From NCBI RefSeq assembly GCF_012932965.1, contig NZ_JABBXH010000001.1, forward strand, positions 806,001-870,000: a stretch of 64,000 bases of DNA, in the 5' to 3' direction. Source of the stretch: Thalassotalea algicola. Its GTDB lineage: Bacteria > Pseudomonadota > Gammaproteobacteria > Enterobacterales > Alteromonadaceae. Numbering within the stretch: position 1 is the first letter of the stretch; every line of letters begins with the position of its first letter. The notes under the pieces were generated by a model. It had not been told where the DNA came from. It made no database searches and was given only the letters and a program-made list of their open reading frames with translations. The translations under genes were made by a program, and so were the position numbers. Shown one piece after another: positions 46,589 through 55,406 of the stretch.

Positions 46589-46605
46589 TAATCAGCGATT
46601 ACTAG

Positions 46606-47940
46606 ATGGCCAAACAACTACAATTTGAACGACAACTACTAAAATATTTATTGGTAGCAACACTAGTGCCCGCTATCGCATTAGTTATTGCGCTTTGGTA
46701 CTACGGAGCTTCAAGGTATTTAATCGGCTTAATTATTCTCTCACTTACTTGTTTAACGGGCTTTTGTGCCACCACTTTATATCAAAAAATTACTTTTCAG
46801 CTGCGTACCTTGTCTAATTTATTAGAAGGTATGGTGCATGGCGATTACTCACTTAGAGGGCGCAGAGGAAGTAGTGATACCAATAATGCTCTAGGGCAGC
46901 TCATTAACCAAATAAATGCCCTCGCCGATACGTTACTTGCACAACGTTATACGGCTACCGAAAGCCAACTTTTAGTGGCCAAAATCATTCAACACATTGA
47001 CGTATCAATCATCGCTGTTGATGATGAAAAAAATATCGCATTTGTAAACCCTGCAGCAGAAAAACTACTCAATATCACTGAAAGTTCAGTCATTGGAAGT
47101 CCGCTAGAATTTATAGGCGGAAAGTCCCTACTTGAAGTTAATAACCATGATGTAGTTAATTTGGAGTTCGCAGGGCAAATAGGTCGTTACCAAGTAATTT
47201 GCGACCAATATCGTGAACAAGGGCATCAACACCAATTGTTTTTTATCACCGATGTAAATTTATTATTAAGGGAGCAAGAACGACAGGCTTGGCAAGACTT
47301 AATTCGGGTGCTTAGCCACGAAATTAATAATTCTCTTTCGCCGATCGGCTCTTTGGCTAACACACTACAAACATTTACCAAAAAAATTGAAGATAAGGAG
47401 CTCAGTGACAACTTCAATGAAGGGTTAACGGTGATCAGTGAAAGGGCGACAAGTTTAAGCCAGTTTATCCAAAGCTATCGGCAGTTAACTCATTTACCTG
47501 CGCCTAAAAAAACACCTACGAATATTGGTTTACTGCTAGCCAAATTACCTATTCTTTTTAAACGGCAAGTGACAATTACTTGCTCGGATGATTTAACAGC
47601 CAATATTGACCCTGTTCAAATAGAACAAGTGCTTATTAATTTATTGAAAAATGCTGACGAAGCATCGGGAAGTAATTTAGACAAAAGCATAGAAATCATC
47701 GTCTCTTCAGGGCTGAATGACTTGCATATTCAAGTCATCGACCAAGGTGTTGGACTAAGCAATTCTAAAAACTTATTTACTCCATTTTATACCACGAAAA
47801 AACAAGGCAGTGGCATTGGCTTAGTACTATCAAGGCAGATAGTCGAAGCGCACCAAGGGCAACTTACATTGCAAGATAGAAAAGATGGTTCGGGCTGTAT
47901 TGCCACAATTCAGTTATTGAAAGGCTCTACGAAAGCATAG
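46606..47940 (+). CDS. NtrY/NtrB-like membrane sensor histidine kinase
   Basis: This 444-residue kinase has two membrane helices close together near residues 12-57 with almost no periplasmic loop, so it senses in the membrane or the cytoplasm. A HAMP-like and a PAS-like region (about 125-195, VDDEKNIAFVNPAAEKLL) follow. The H-box is LSHEINNSLSPIG (His238) and the ATPase has LLKNADEASG, DQGVGLS and QGSGIGLVLSRQI. It lies 17 bp after the activator gene and is its expected partner. It closes the five-gene module. Confidence 0.93.
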   Translation: MAKQLQFERQLLKYLLVATLVPAIALVIALWYYGASRYLIGLIILSLTCLTGFCATTLYQKITFQLRTLSNLLEGMVHGDYSLRGRRGSSDTNNALGQLINQINALADTLLAQRYTATESQLLVAKIIQHIDVSIIAVDDEKNIAFVNPAAEKLLNITESSVIGSPLEFIGGKSLLEVNNHDVVNLEFAGQIGRYQVICDQYREQGHQHQLFFITDVNLLLREQERQAWQDLIRVLSHEINNSLSPIGSLANTLQTFTKKIEDKELSDNFNEGLTVISERATSLSQFIQSYRQLTHLPAPKKTPTNIGLLLAKLPILFKRQVTITCSDDLTANIDPVQIEQVLINLLKNADEASGSNLDKSIEIIVSSGLNDLHIQVIDQGVGLSNSKNLFTPFYTTKKQGSGIGLVLSRQIVEAHQGQLTLQDRKDGSGCIATIQLLKGSTKA

Positions 47941-47979
47941 CCACGTTAAATCCCTCAATGAACAGATAGGCATTAAAAC

Positions 47980-48741
47980 TCAGCTTGCACTTAATGTCTT
48001 AGGGTAATTTAGCGCCATGTGGTTATGTAAAAATACATACCCAACACCGCGAACCGTTTTAAATTTGTCATCGCTACAAACACTAGCAATTTTCTTTCGA
48101 ATATTACTAATATGTACATCTATTCCTCGGCTTAGCGGGCTATATTTATGACAAAGTACCGTGTTGCACAGTTCAACTTTACTAACGACTTCTCCTGCTC
48201 TTTGCATTAAGAGCTGTAAAATATTGAATTCTTTGCTAGTTAGTATGATTTCCTGCTGTTGGCAGTAGACACGACGAACAGCTGGATCTAAAAAAATATC
48301 GTTTATATCTAATACTTTGGCAATTGATTTTTGTAACTGACTTAACGCACTTCGTCGCCATATGGCTTGCAGCTTTAATTGGAATTCTTCAGGACAACTA
48401 TCCAACAAAGTAACGTCATCAGACCCCACTTTATAAGCATCAACCCTTTTGGCGGCATCTTGACCATCGCACATCGCTATTATGGGTAAAGAAAACTGCT
48501 GACGAAGTTTAGCAATCAATGCCAAATCCTCAGTATCTAAACTAGAAAAACCTAAAATGAGTGCATCAAAATGTTGTTTCGATAACAGGTAACTAATCAG
48601 CTCTGGCAACAAAATAATATTAACTTGCCAACTCGCTGATTGGACAAATGGCATTAACGCATTGTTTAAAGCCAAATTACGGTTAAAGAGTAGTATTTTC
48701 TTTTTCAAAGGAAAGTCTTCGTTATGGTTGTTTAATACCAT
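47980..48741 (-). CDS. Winged-helix regulator with a degenerate receiver domain
   Basis: This 253-residue protein is built like an OmpR-family regulator, but its receiver has lost the phosphorylation chemistry. The acidic pocket reads FNRN, the phospho-Asp position is Gly64 (DALILGFSSL), and the conserved Lys is missing (LLDSCPEEF). The C-terminal winged helix is normal, with ILTSKEFNILQLLMQ and FKTVRGVGYVFL. It is the last gene of the copper-type efflux operon, 34 bp after a PepSY gene, and no kinase is nearby. It may act without phosphorylation or sense another signal. The start lacks a good ribosome site. Confidence 0.85.
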   Translation of the reverse strand: MVLNNHNEDFPLKKKILLFNRNLALNNALMPFVQSASWQVNIILLPELISYLLSKQHFDALILGFSSLDTEDLALIAKLRQQFSLPIIAMCDGQDAAKRVDAYKVGSDDVTLLDSCPEEFQLKLQAIWRRSALSQLQKSIAKVLDINDIFLDPAVRRVYCQQQEIILTSKEFNILQLLMQRAGEVVSKVELCNTVLCHKYSPLSRGIDVHISNIRKKIASVCSDDKFKTVRGVGYVFLHNHMALNYPKTLSAS

Positions 48742-48775
48742 AACGAAACGCTAAGCAATTGGTTGACAGTGCTTG

Positions 48776-49492
48776 CTATATTTTTAAACGTTGAACGTTT
48801 CGTTTAGTGAACGTTACCGCCATAATCATGCCTGAAATAGACAGCCACAGCGCTATTAGGGCAAAGAAAATCATTTGCCAACTATTGAAACTACCAATAC
48901 GACCATAATCCATAAAATGTAACATTAACATCAAACCAGCAAGCGCCTTGTGATCATTACTATGACCAATCAACCGACCAGAATCTGCCTCAATATATAC
49001 TTGTGTTGACACTTCATCCGTAAAACTTATTTGCCAGCTCGCATTTTGTTGCTTAGGAAATGCACTCGGCCGAGTTTCGATAATACGGACATCACTAATG
49101 TCACCACCTCCACTATAGCTCGCCTGTGCAAGTTCAGCGGCAAATGTTGAGTCTATTTCGATACGATTACCTTGAACTGCATTGACCAATTGATAGCGAT
49201 TGGGAAAGTGCGCATATAGCCCTTTTTCTAGCGTCACTAAAAAAAAGGGCTTATCCAATAAGGTAATTAATTTTATCGATTGAGCATTGGGGTATTGCGT
49301 CAAAACAGACTTAACTGACACTGTTGATGCAATATCTACGACTGTCGGCTTTGTCTTCACTAAATACTGTCGACCTGATGCTTTAGTTGCATCGGCAATA
49401 TTTAAATAAAGCCCGGAACTCAGCCAAATAATAAGTTGCAAACCAACGATGATCGCCAGCCATTTATGTATTTTTCTGATCACTGACATCAT
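48776..49492 (-). CDS. PepSY-associated membrane protein (second of a pair)
   Basis: This 238-residue protein has a first membrane helix (HKWLAIIVGLQLIIWLSSGLYL) at about residues 9-30 and a last helix (MIFFALIALWLSISGMIMAVTF) near 207-228. The periplasmic domain between them contains PepSY-like pieces and ASYSGGGDISDVRIIETRPSAF. It is a close relative of the protein encoded upstream, and the two genes overlap by 4 bp. PepSY membrane proteins are found with copper and haem or siderophore uptake genes; here the context is heavy-metal efflux. Exact role unknown. Confidence 0.8.
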   Translation of the reverse strand: MMSVIRKIHKWLAIIVGLQLIIWLSSGLYLNIADATKASGRQYLVKTKPTVVDIASTVSVKSVLTQYPNAQSIKLITLLDKPFFLVTLEKGLYAHFPNRYQLVNAVQGNRIEIDSTFAAELAQASYSGGGDISDVRIIETRPSAFPKQQNASWQISFTDEVSTQVYIEADSGRLIGHSNDHKALAGLMLMLHFMDYGRIGSFNSWQMIFFALIALWLSISGMIMAVTFTKRNVQRLKI

Positions 49493-50223
49493 ATTGATAC
49501 TCGGTTATTGGCACTAACCTTACGCTTGTGTTGATAAGGTTTGTAAACGCGAAAGTAAGCCAGAGCCGCCCCTGAAAAAGCGGCAATTAAGCCAAATAAT
49601 GCAATCCAAAATAATAATTGGTTATCTATTTCACTATCTTGGTAATCCATTACGTGAAAGCGAAACATCCAATCAAACATGCGCCAATATTGATGGCGTT
49701 TAGTAACAATGTTTCCTGTTAACGCTGATACATATAAAACTGAGGATTCATTGTCATCGAAAATAATCTGCCATGACGGTAAATGTCGGGCACTAAGTTC
49801 AAAAGGCGGAGTTTGTGCAATCAGATTAATCGCGCTAATTGTACCTCCACCTGCATAATAAAACTCGGCTATCTCTTGTGCGGTATCTTGCGTCAAAGGC
49901 GATAATAGTGAGCCATCGATTGCTGATACCATGACACGGTTCCCAGAATTTTTTCGCTTAAAACGATAAACTGCTTGCTCAAGTAAATTACCAAGTTCTA
50001 TTTCAATAGCGTCAGGGTAAGCATTAATCAGTGCAGGCAGAGTGTAATTAACCTTAGTGGCATCAATAGTTATTTGGTGATTCTCAATAAGGCTATCTCC
50101 ATGAATATAATCGATATCCATAACCACCATATACACACCAGTTATCGACCAGATGACAAACTGAAGGCCTATTAAGGCCATCAGCCATTGGTGGAGCTGT
50201 CGACTAAGTTTGTGATACTTCAC
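49489..50223 (-). CDS. PepSY-associated membrane protein (first of a pair)
   Basis: This 244-residue protein starts with HQWLMALIGLQFVIWSITGVYMVV, one membrane helix. A periplasmic PepSY-type domain ends with SALTGNIVTKRHQYWRMFDWMFRFHVMDYQ, and a second helix follows (LLFWIALFGLIAAFSGAALAYF). The His-rich turn RFHVMD also appears as LHFMDYG in the partner protein. It begins 16 bp after cusA and overlaps the second copy by 4 bp. The pair probably arose by duplication and may work as a heterodimer. Confidence 0.8.
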   Translation of the reverse strand: MKYHKLSRQLHQWLMALIGLQFVIWSITGVYMVVMDIDYIHGDSLIENHQITIDATKVNYTLPALINAYPDAIEIELGNLLEQAVYRFKRKNSGNRVMVSAIDGSLLSPLTQDTAQEIAEFYYAGGGTISAINLIAQTPPFELSARHLPSWQIIFDDNESSVLYVSALTGNIVTKRHQYWRMFDWMFRFHVMDYQDSEIDNQLLFWIALFGLIAAFSGAALAYFRVYKPYQHKRKVSANNRVSI

Positions 50224-50239
50224 TAAACTACACCTTTTA

Positions 50240-53200
50240 TTATTTTATTTGTTGTTTGCGCCATAGATAATAAACAACCGGCAAAACTAGTAAAGTAAGT
50301 ATTAACGCACTTGCCATTCCGCCGACCATAGGTGCAGCGATTCTGCTCATCACTTCACTTCCAGTGCCGCTACCATAAAGTACCGGTAAAAGCCCGACAA
50401 CTATCGTTGCTACTGTCATCATTACCGGCCTAACGCGCAATGCTGCCCCCTGTATAACCGCTTGTTTTAATTGCTCTGCATCGATACGAGCTAGGTTATC
50501 AGTCCTGCCGCATAGTAACGAGTTATACGCCTGATTTAAATACACCAGCATAATGACGCCAATTTCTACCGCAACTCCTGCTAGCGCGATAAACCCTACA
50601 CCAACAGCTACCGAGTAATTAAACCCTTCAAGGTATAACAGCCAAATCCCGCCAATTAAGGCAAATGGTAAAGTGGCGATAATAATTAACACTTCTGAAA
50701 AATTTCTGAAGTTCAGAAATAACAAAACGATAATAATCGCCAAAGTTAATGGCAGTACAAATTTAAGCTTTTCTTGTGCTCGCTCCATATATTGATATTG
50801 TCCTGCCCAGTTGATCGAATAACCTGATGGCAATGCAACCTGGTCTGCAATCGCTAGCTTTGCTTGTTCAACATAGCGACCAATATCAACGCCAGCAATG
50901 TCGACATAAATCCAGCCATTAATACGAGCATTTTCACTTTTAATCCCCGGAGCGCCTTCTTTGACTTCTATTGAAGCAACATCAGCTAGCACTAGGTGTA
51001 GACCTTGTTCCGTTACAATAGGTAATTTTGCTAACGACTCTGGCGAATCTCTATAGCTTTGAGGATAACGTAAATTAATAGGGTACCTTTCTCTTCCCTC
51101 TACAGACTGTGCGATATTTCGACCGCCAACCGCCATGCCTAACACTTGCTGAATTTGCTCAATGGTAAGGTTATAGCGAGCGGCTTTTAATCGATCAATT
51201 TGAACATCGATGTATCGGCCTCCTGCAACTCGTTCAGCATACACCGACGCAGTACCTTCAACATTATGGAGTACTTTCTCAATTTCAGTAGCGACCTGTT
51301 CAATAGTGGCTAATTTATCCCCTGAAACCTTAATACCCACGGGGGTTTTAACCCCAGTTGCTAACATGTCGATTCGCGTTTTAATCGGCATTACCCAAGC
51401 ATTAGTTAAGCCAGGAAACTTCACTAACTGATCAAACTCTTCCCTTAGCGACTGACTAGTCACACCCGTACGCCATTGCTCGCGAGGTTTTAATTGAATG
51501 ATAGTTTCGATCATAGTCAATGGTGCTGGATCAGTGGCTGTTTGTGCACGCCCCACTTTGCCAAACACATTTTCAACTTCCGGTACTGTGCGGATAAGCT
51601 TGTCTGTTTGTTGTAATAATTCCCGTGCCTTACCTATAGAAATACTCGGATAGGTTGTCGGCATATACATCAAATCTCCTTCATCAAGCGGCGGCATAAA
51701 CTCACTTCCTATTTTATTAACAGGGCTAAAGCCCCACGCCGTAATGGCTATAGTTAATAGCAAGGTCGTTTTAGGAAAGCTGAGCACTACGCGTAATGCA
51801 GGAGTATAAACGGCAACTAATAGACGGTTAATTGGATTCTTATCGGCAGCCATGACTTTACCGCGTATAAAGTAGCCCATGAGCACAGGCACTAAGGTTA
51901 TGGCCAACCCTGCTGCTGCAGCCATAGCATACGTTTTTGTATAGGCAAGCGGTGCAAACAATCTCCCTTCCTGTGCTTCCAAAATAAAGACGGGCAAAAA
52001 GCTAACCGTGATAATTAATAAACTAAAAAATAACGCTGGTCCCACTTCACTTGCTGATTGAGCAACCACCTGCCATCGGTTTTCTTTGGTTAGCGGTGTT
52101 TTCTCCATATGTCTATGCATATTTTCAATCATGACGATTGCGCCATCAGTCATGGCACCTATCGCAATAGCTATACCACCTAACGACATAATATTGGCAT
52201 TAATGCCCTGAAAATACATCACAACAAAGGCGGCAATAATACCCAGAGGTAAACTAATCACCGCAACAATTGAGGAGCGCATGTGAAAAAGAAATACCAT
52301 ACAAACGACAGCAACGACTGCTAACTCTTCCATTAGCTTTTGCCATAAGTTATCTACTGCACGATTAATCAATGATGAGCGATCATAAACAGTCACTATT
52401 TCCACGCCGTCAGGCAGGCCTTTTTCAAGCGCCTGCAACTTAGCTTTAACACCTGCTATTGTTTGCGCGGCATTCTCACCAAAACGCATGACAACAATTC
52501 CGCCTACCACTTCACCTTCACCATTAAGTTCGGCTATACCGCGACGCATTTGAGGGCCTAATTGAATTTCAGCAACATCTTTAAGGAGAAGCGGAGTACC
52601 AGAAATGCTTATACCAAGTGGCGTATTACCAAGATCAGCGGTCGATTTTACATAACCCGCAACGGTCACCATGTATTCAGCTTCAGCCATTTCAATAACA
52701 GATGCACCAACCTCTTGGTTACTTTGAACAATTGCGGTATGAATTAGCCCAAGAGGAATGTCATATGCGCGCATCTTTTCAGGGTTAAGCTGTACTTGAT
52801 ACTGTTTGACCATGCCGCCCACCGTCGCAACTTCCGCGACACCTGCCACCGTTTGCAATTCATATTTTAGGAACCAGTTTTGCAAAGAGGTTAATTGGCT
52901 TAAATCATGTTGGTTAGTTCGATCTACCAAGGCGTATTGATATACCCAGCCAACGCCAGTTGCATCTGGGCCAAGCTCGGGTTTAGCTTCAGAAGGCAGT
53001 GATGGTGTCACTTGTGATAGGTATTCTAGCACTCGCGATCTAGCCCAATACAAATCAGTATCATCATCAAAAATTATGTAAATATATGAATCACCAAAAA
53101 AAGAAAAACCTCTTACGGTTTTTGCTCCCGGAACTGATAATAGTGCCGTGGTTAACGGGTAGGTTACTTGATCTTCAACGACTTGCGGCGCCTGACCTGG

Positions 53201-53365
53201 ATAAGTAGTTTTAACTATGACCTGAACATCAGATAAGTCAGGAATAGCATCGACCGGTGTTTGCTTAATCGCGTATAAGCCAGCTACTACTAAAAGCAAT
53301 GCAAGCAAAAGCACTAATAAGCGATTTTTTACCGACCAATAAATAATATGCGTAATCATGCTCAC
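50240..53365 (-). CDS. cusA: Heavy-metal efflux RND transporter, CusA-like
   Basis: This 1041-residue RND pump has twelve membrane helices with the two large periplasmic loops of the HME group. Family marks include RNRLLVLLLALLLVVAGLYA at the start, GAIVMIENMHRH in helix 4, and the loop MPPLDEGDLMYMPTTYPS. Methionines in that loop and in RIDMLATGVKTPVGIKVSG match the positions of known copper- and silver-binding Met residues of E. coli CusA as I recall them. It would export Cu(I) or Ag(I) from the periplasm. It is 5 bp from the adaptor gene. The outer-membrane partner is not in the operon. Confidence 0.93.
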   Translation of the reverse strand: MSMITHIIYWSVKNRLLVLLLALLLVVAGLYAIKQTPVDAIPDLSDVQVIVKTTYPGQAPQVVEDQVTYPLTTALLSVPGAKTVRGFSFFGDSYIYIIFDDDTDLYWARSRVLEYLSQVTPSLPSEAKPELGPDATGVGWVYQYALVDRTNQHDLSQLTSLQNWFLKYELQTVAGVAEVATVGGMVKQYQVQLNPEKMRAYDIPLGLIHTAIVQSNQEVGASVIEMAEAEYMVTVAGYVKSTADLGNTPLGISISGTPLLLKDVAEIQLGPQMRRGIAELNGEGEVVGGIVVMRFGENAAQTIAGVKAKLQALEKGLPDGVEIVTVYDRSSLINRAVDNLWQKLMEELAVVAVVCMVFLFHMRSSIVAVISLPLGIIAAFVVMYFQGINANIMSLGGIAIAIGAMTDGAIVMIENMHRHMEKTPLTKENRWQVVAQSASEVGPALFFSLLIITVSFLPVFILEAQEGRLFAPLAYTKTYAMAAAAGLAITLVPVLMGYFIRGKVMAADKNPINRLLVAVYTPALRVVLSFPKTTLLLTIAITAWGFSPVNKIGSEFMPPLDEGDLMYMPTTYPSISIGKARELLQQTDKLIRTVPEVENVFGKVGRAQTATDPAPLTMIETIIQLKPREQWRTGVTSQSLREEFDQLVKFPGLTNAWVMPIKTRIDMLATGVKTPVGIKVSGDKLATIEQVATEIEKVLHNVEGTASVYAERVAGGRYIDVQIDRLKAARYNLTIEQIQQVLGMAVGGRNIAQSVEGRERYPINLRYPQSYRDSPESLAKLPIVTEQGLHLVLADVASIEVKEGAPGIKSENARINGWIYVDIAGVDIGRYVEQAKLAIADQVALPSGYSINWAGQYQYMERAQEKLKFVLPLTLAIIIVLLFLNFRNFSEVLIIIATLPFALIGGIWLLYLEGFNYSVAVGVGFIALAGVAVEIGVIMLVYLNQAYNSLLCGRTDNLARIDAEQLKQAVIQGAALRVRPVMMTVATIVVGLLPVLYGSGTGSEVMSRIAAPMVGGMASALILTLLVLPVVYYLWRKQQIK

Positions 53366-53370
53366 CGTCC

Positions 53371-54900
53371 TTAATGCTGATGCGTAGGCATTGAGTGTGC
53401 GTGAAGTGTGGTTACCGTAAATTCGCCATCAGATATTTCAAAGGTAAAATCTATTTCGCTACCTTTCGAAAGCATAGTTAGGTCAATATCGTCAGCTAGC
53501 ATAAACTCCATGGTCGCAGCAGGGCGCTGCCACTTTTCAATCGCTTCTCGAGCGATAGTCACTACTCTACTAGTGGTCTCCAACGCTTGTACGACACCTT
53601 TGACTCTTGCTCGACTTACTTCAGTACTCTCGTCCTCCATTGTATTGGAGTTGTCTTGACCAAATCGGCGAAAGTCAGAAGCTATACTAGATTCTGAATC
53701 TAATAAAAATTGAGCCGAAATAACCACCTCATCATTTAATTCAACGCCTGAAGTCACGACAATATAGTCATCGTCAAACGCTGCAGTTTCTACTTCAACA
53801 GATTTGTATTTACCCTGCTCAAGTGCGACAACGACTCGTTGTTGATGACCAGTTCGGATCAATGCAGCCTTAGGCAATAATAATTGCGACATACGGGGCG
53901 ATTGATGAATAGTAACCGTTGCATACATATTGGGCTTCAACACTAACTCCTGATTATTAAAGCGTAATCTGACTCTTAGTGTTCGCTGCTGAGGGTCTAG
54001 GCTAGGATAAATGTAATCAACCTTCCCTGACCATAGACGGCTTGGTAAATAATCTAATTGCATAGTCACCTTGTCATCAACAGAAACAAAAGGAGCATCA
54101 CGTTCTAAAACCTGTGCTTCAACCCATACCTGAGACAAGTCACCAATAGACAATAGCGTGGTGTCTGGCTGCACATAAAAACCCTCTCTAATGTTAAGGT
54201 TCTCTATCACGCCAGATTGAGGTGCGGTGAATAAAACATATTGCTTCACTTGCTTAGTTTTATGCAATTGCTCGATGGTGGAGCTTGGTATATGTAAGGC
54301 TTCAAGACGACTTTTTGCTGCATCAACCAAACGTTTTTCATTAGAGCTAACCGCTAATAAGTATTCTTCTTGCGCATTAACAAGCTCCGGAGAATAAAGC
54401 TCATAAAGTGGCGCACCTTGTTCAACATGCTCACCTGTCGCTTTAACATAGAGCTTTTCAAGCCAACCAGCGATACGCGGATGAACGTGGATCAATCGCT
54501 CTTCATCATATCGAACAACGCCAATAGTATTGATTTCAGGTTTTAATTTACCTAGTGTCACTTTTGCTGTTCGTACGCCTAGGTTTTGAACAACTCCTGG
54601 AGAAATCGACACAACTCCTGCATCATCAAATTCACTATTATCTTCTTGATAAACAGGGACTAGATCCATCCCCATTGGAGATTTACCCGGTTGGTCCCGA
54701 CGAAAGTTAGCGTCCATTGGAGCAACCCAATATAAAGGCTTTTGCTCTTGGCTATTTTGCAGTTCGTCAATAGACGAACTGCCATTCTGTTGGCCAATAA
54801 AGAAATAGCTTGCAGCAGCACCTAGTATTGCGGCGATAACAACAAGTACAAGTGTATTTATTCGGCCACGAGTTGCCGAAATAGGATTTAAAACATTCAT
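53371..54900 (-). CDS. cusB: CusB-like periplasmic adaptor with C-terminal CusF-like domain
   Basis: This 509-residue adaptor has an N-terminal anchor (about 14-32), a heavy-metal-binding motif in variant form (YWVAPMDANFRRDQPGKSPMGMDLVPVY, with Cys replaced), the lipoyl, coiled and barrel domains of CusB, and a CusF-like tail at residues 435-500. The tail aligns with E. coli CusF without a gap through its metal loop but has Arg at the His36 position, Arg at Trp44 and Ala at Met47; only Met49 is kept. A His-rich end (LHAHSMPTHQH) follows. It hands metal to CusA. The gene is 5 bp from cusA. Confidence 0.9.
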   Translation of the reverse strand: MNVLNPISATRGRINTLVLVVIAAILGAAASYFFIGQQNGSSSIDELQNSQEQKPLYWVAPMDANFRRDQPGKSPMGMDLVPVYQEDNSEFDDAGVVSISPGVVQNLGVRTAKVTLGKLKPEINTIGVVRYDEERLIHVHPRIAGWLEKLYVKATGEHVEQGAPLYELYSPELVNAQEEYLLAVSSNEKRLVDAAKSRLEALHIPSSTIEQLHKTKQVKQYVLFTAPQSGVIENLNIREGFYVQPDTTLLSIGDLSQVWVEAQVLERDAPFVSVDDKVTMQLDYLPSRLWSGKVDYIYPSLDPQQRTLRVRLRFNNQELVLKPNMYATVTIHQSPRMSQLLLPKAALIRTGHQQRVVVALEQGKYKSVEVETAAFDDDYIVVTSGVELNDEVVISAQFLLDSESSIASDFRRFGQDNSNTMEDESTEVSRARVKGVVQALETTSRVVTIAREAIEKWQRPAATMEFMLADDIDLTMLSKGSEIDFTFEISDGEFTVTTLHAHSMPTHQH

Positions 54901-54977
54901 AAAACTTAACCTAAAAACTATATAACTAGCACGATGTGCAAGTGCTAAAGGGAATTCTGGATAGATCTATCCTAGGG

Positions 54978-55310
54978 TTAAGCGAGAATGGGTGGTTTAT
55001 AGGCTAAGTCCTGTAACTGGACAAGACGGCCTTCATTAAAGTGAATTGGAACTTCTTGGGTTAATTCAAATACCGGGATTTGTGCACTAAACATCGCAAT
55101 GGAAGCTGAGCTACTACAGCTGGAAATTTGACATTGGCAAAGCGTTTTACAACAGTCCATTTCTTCCATTTCCATCATGGCATGATGATCCATTTCAATA
55201 GAATGCTGGTGTTGGGCAGACTGAGATTTACACTCATGATCGACACTAGCTTGGGGTTGCCCCACAGCTAAAGATATCAAAAAAATCATGAATAAAATCT
55301 GTTTCATCAT
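54978..55310 (-). CDS. Exported His/Met/Cys-rich small protein of the copper operon
   Basis: This 110-residue protein has a signal peptide of about 21 residues. The mature N-terminal part is crowded with metal ligands: HECKSQSAQHQHSIEMDHHA, then MMEMEEMDCC, then TLCQCQISSC. The C-terminal part is ordinary and ends in YKPPILA. This resembles small periplasmic copper-binding proteins that stand first in efflux operons, though I cannot assign a family with certainty. It is the first gene of the operon, with the adaptor 77 bp downstream. It probably buffers or delivers copper in the periplasm. Confidence 0.7.
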   Translation of the reverse strand: MMKQILFMIFLISLAVGQPQASVDHECKSQSAQHQHSIEMDHHAMMEMEEMDCCKTLCQCQISSCSSSASIAMFSAQIPVFELTQEVPIHFNEGRLVQLQDLAYKPPILA

Positions 55311-55406
55311 ACCAAAATATCGCTTTGATTTTCGAAGCTAAGGGTACCTACCTAAAGTTTATTTCGCAATACTAATTGTAATCAATTAACTGCAAATGTA
55401 ACACCA

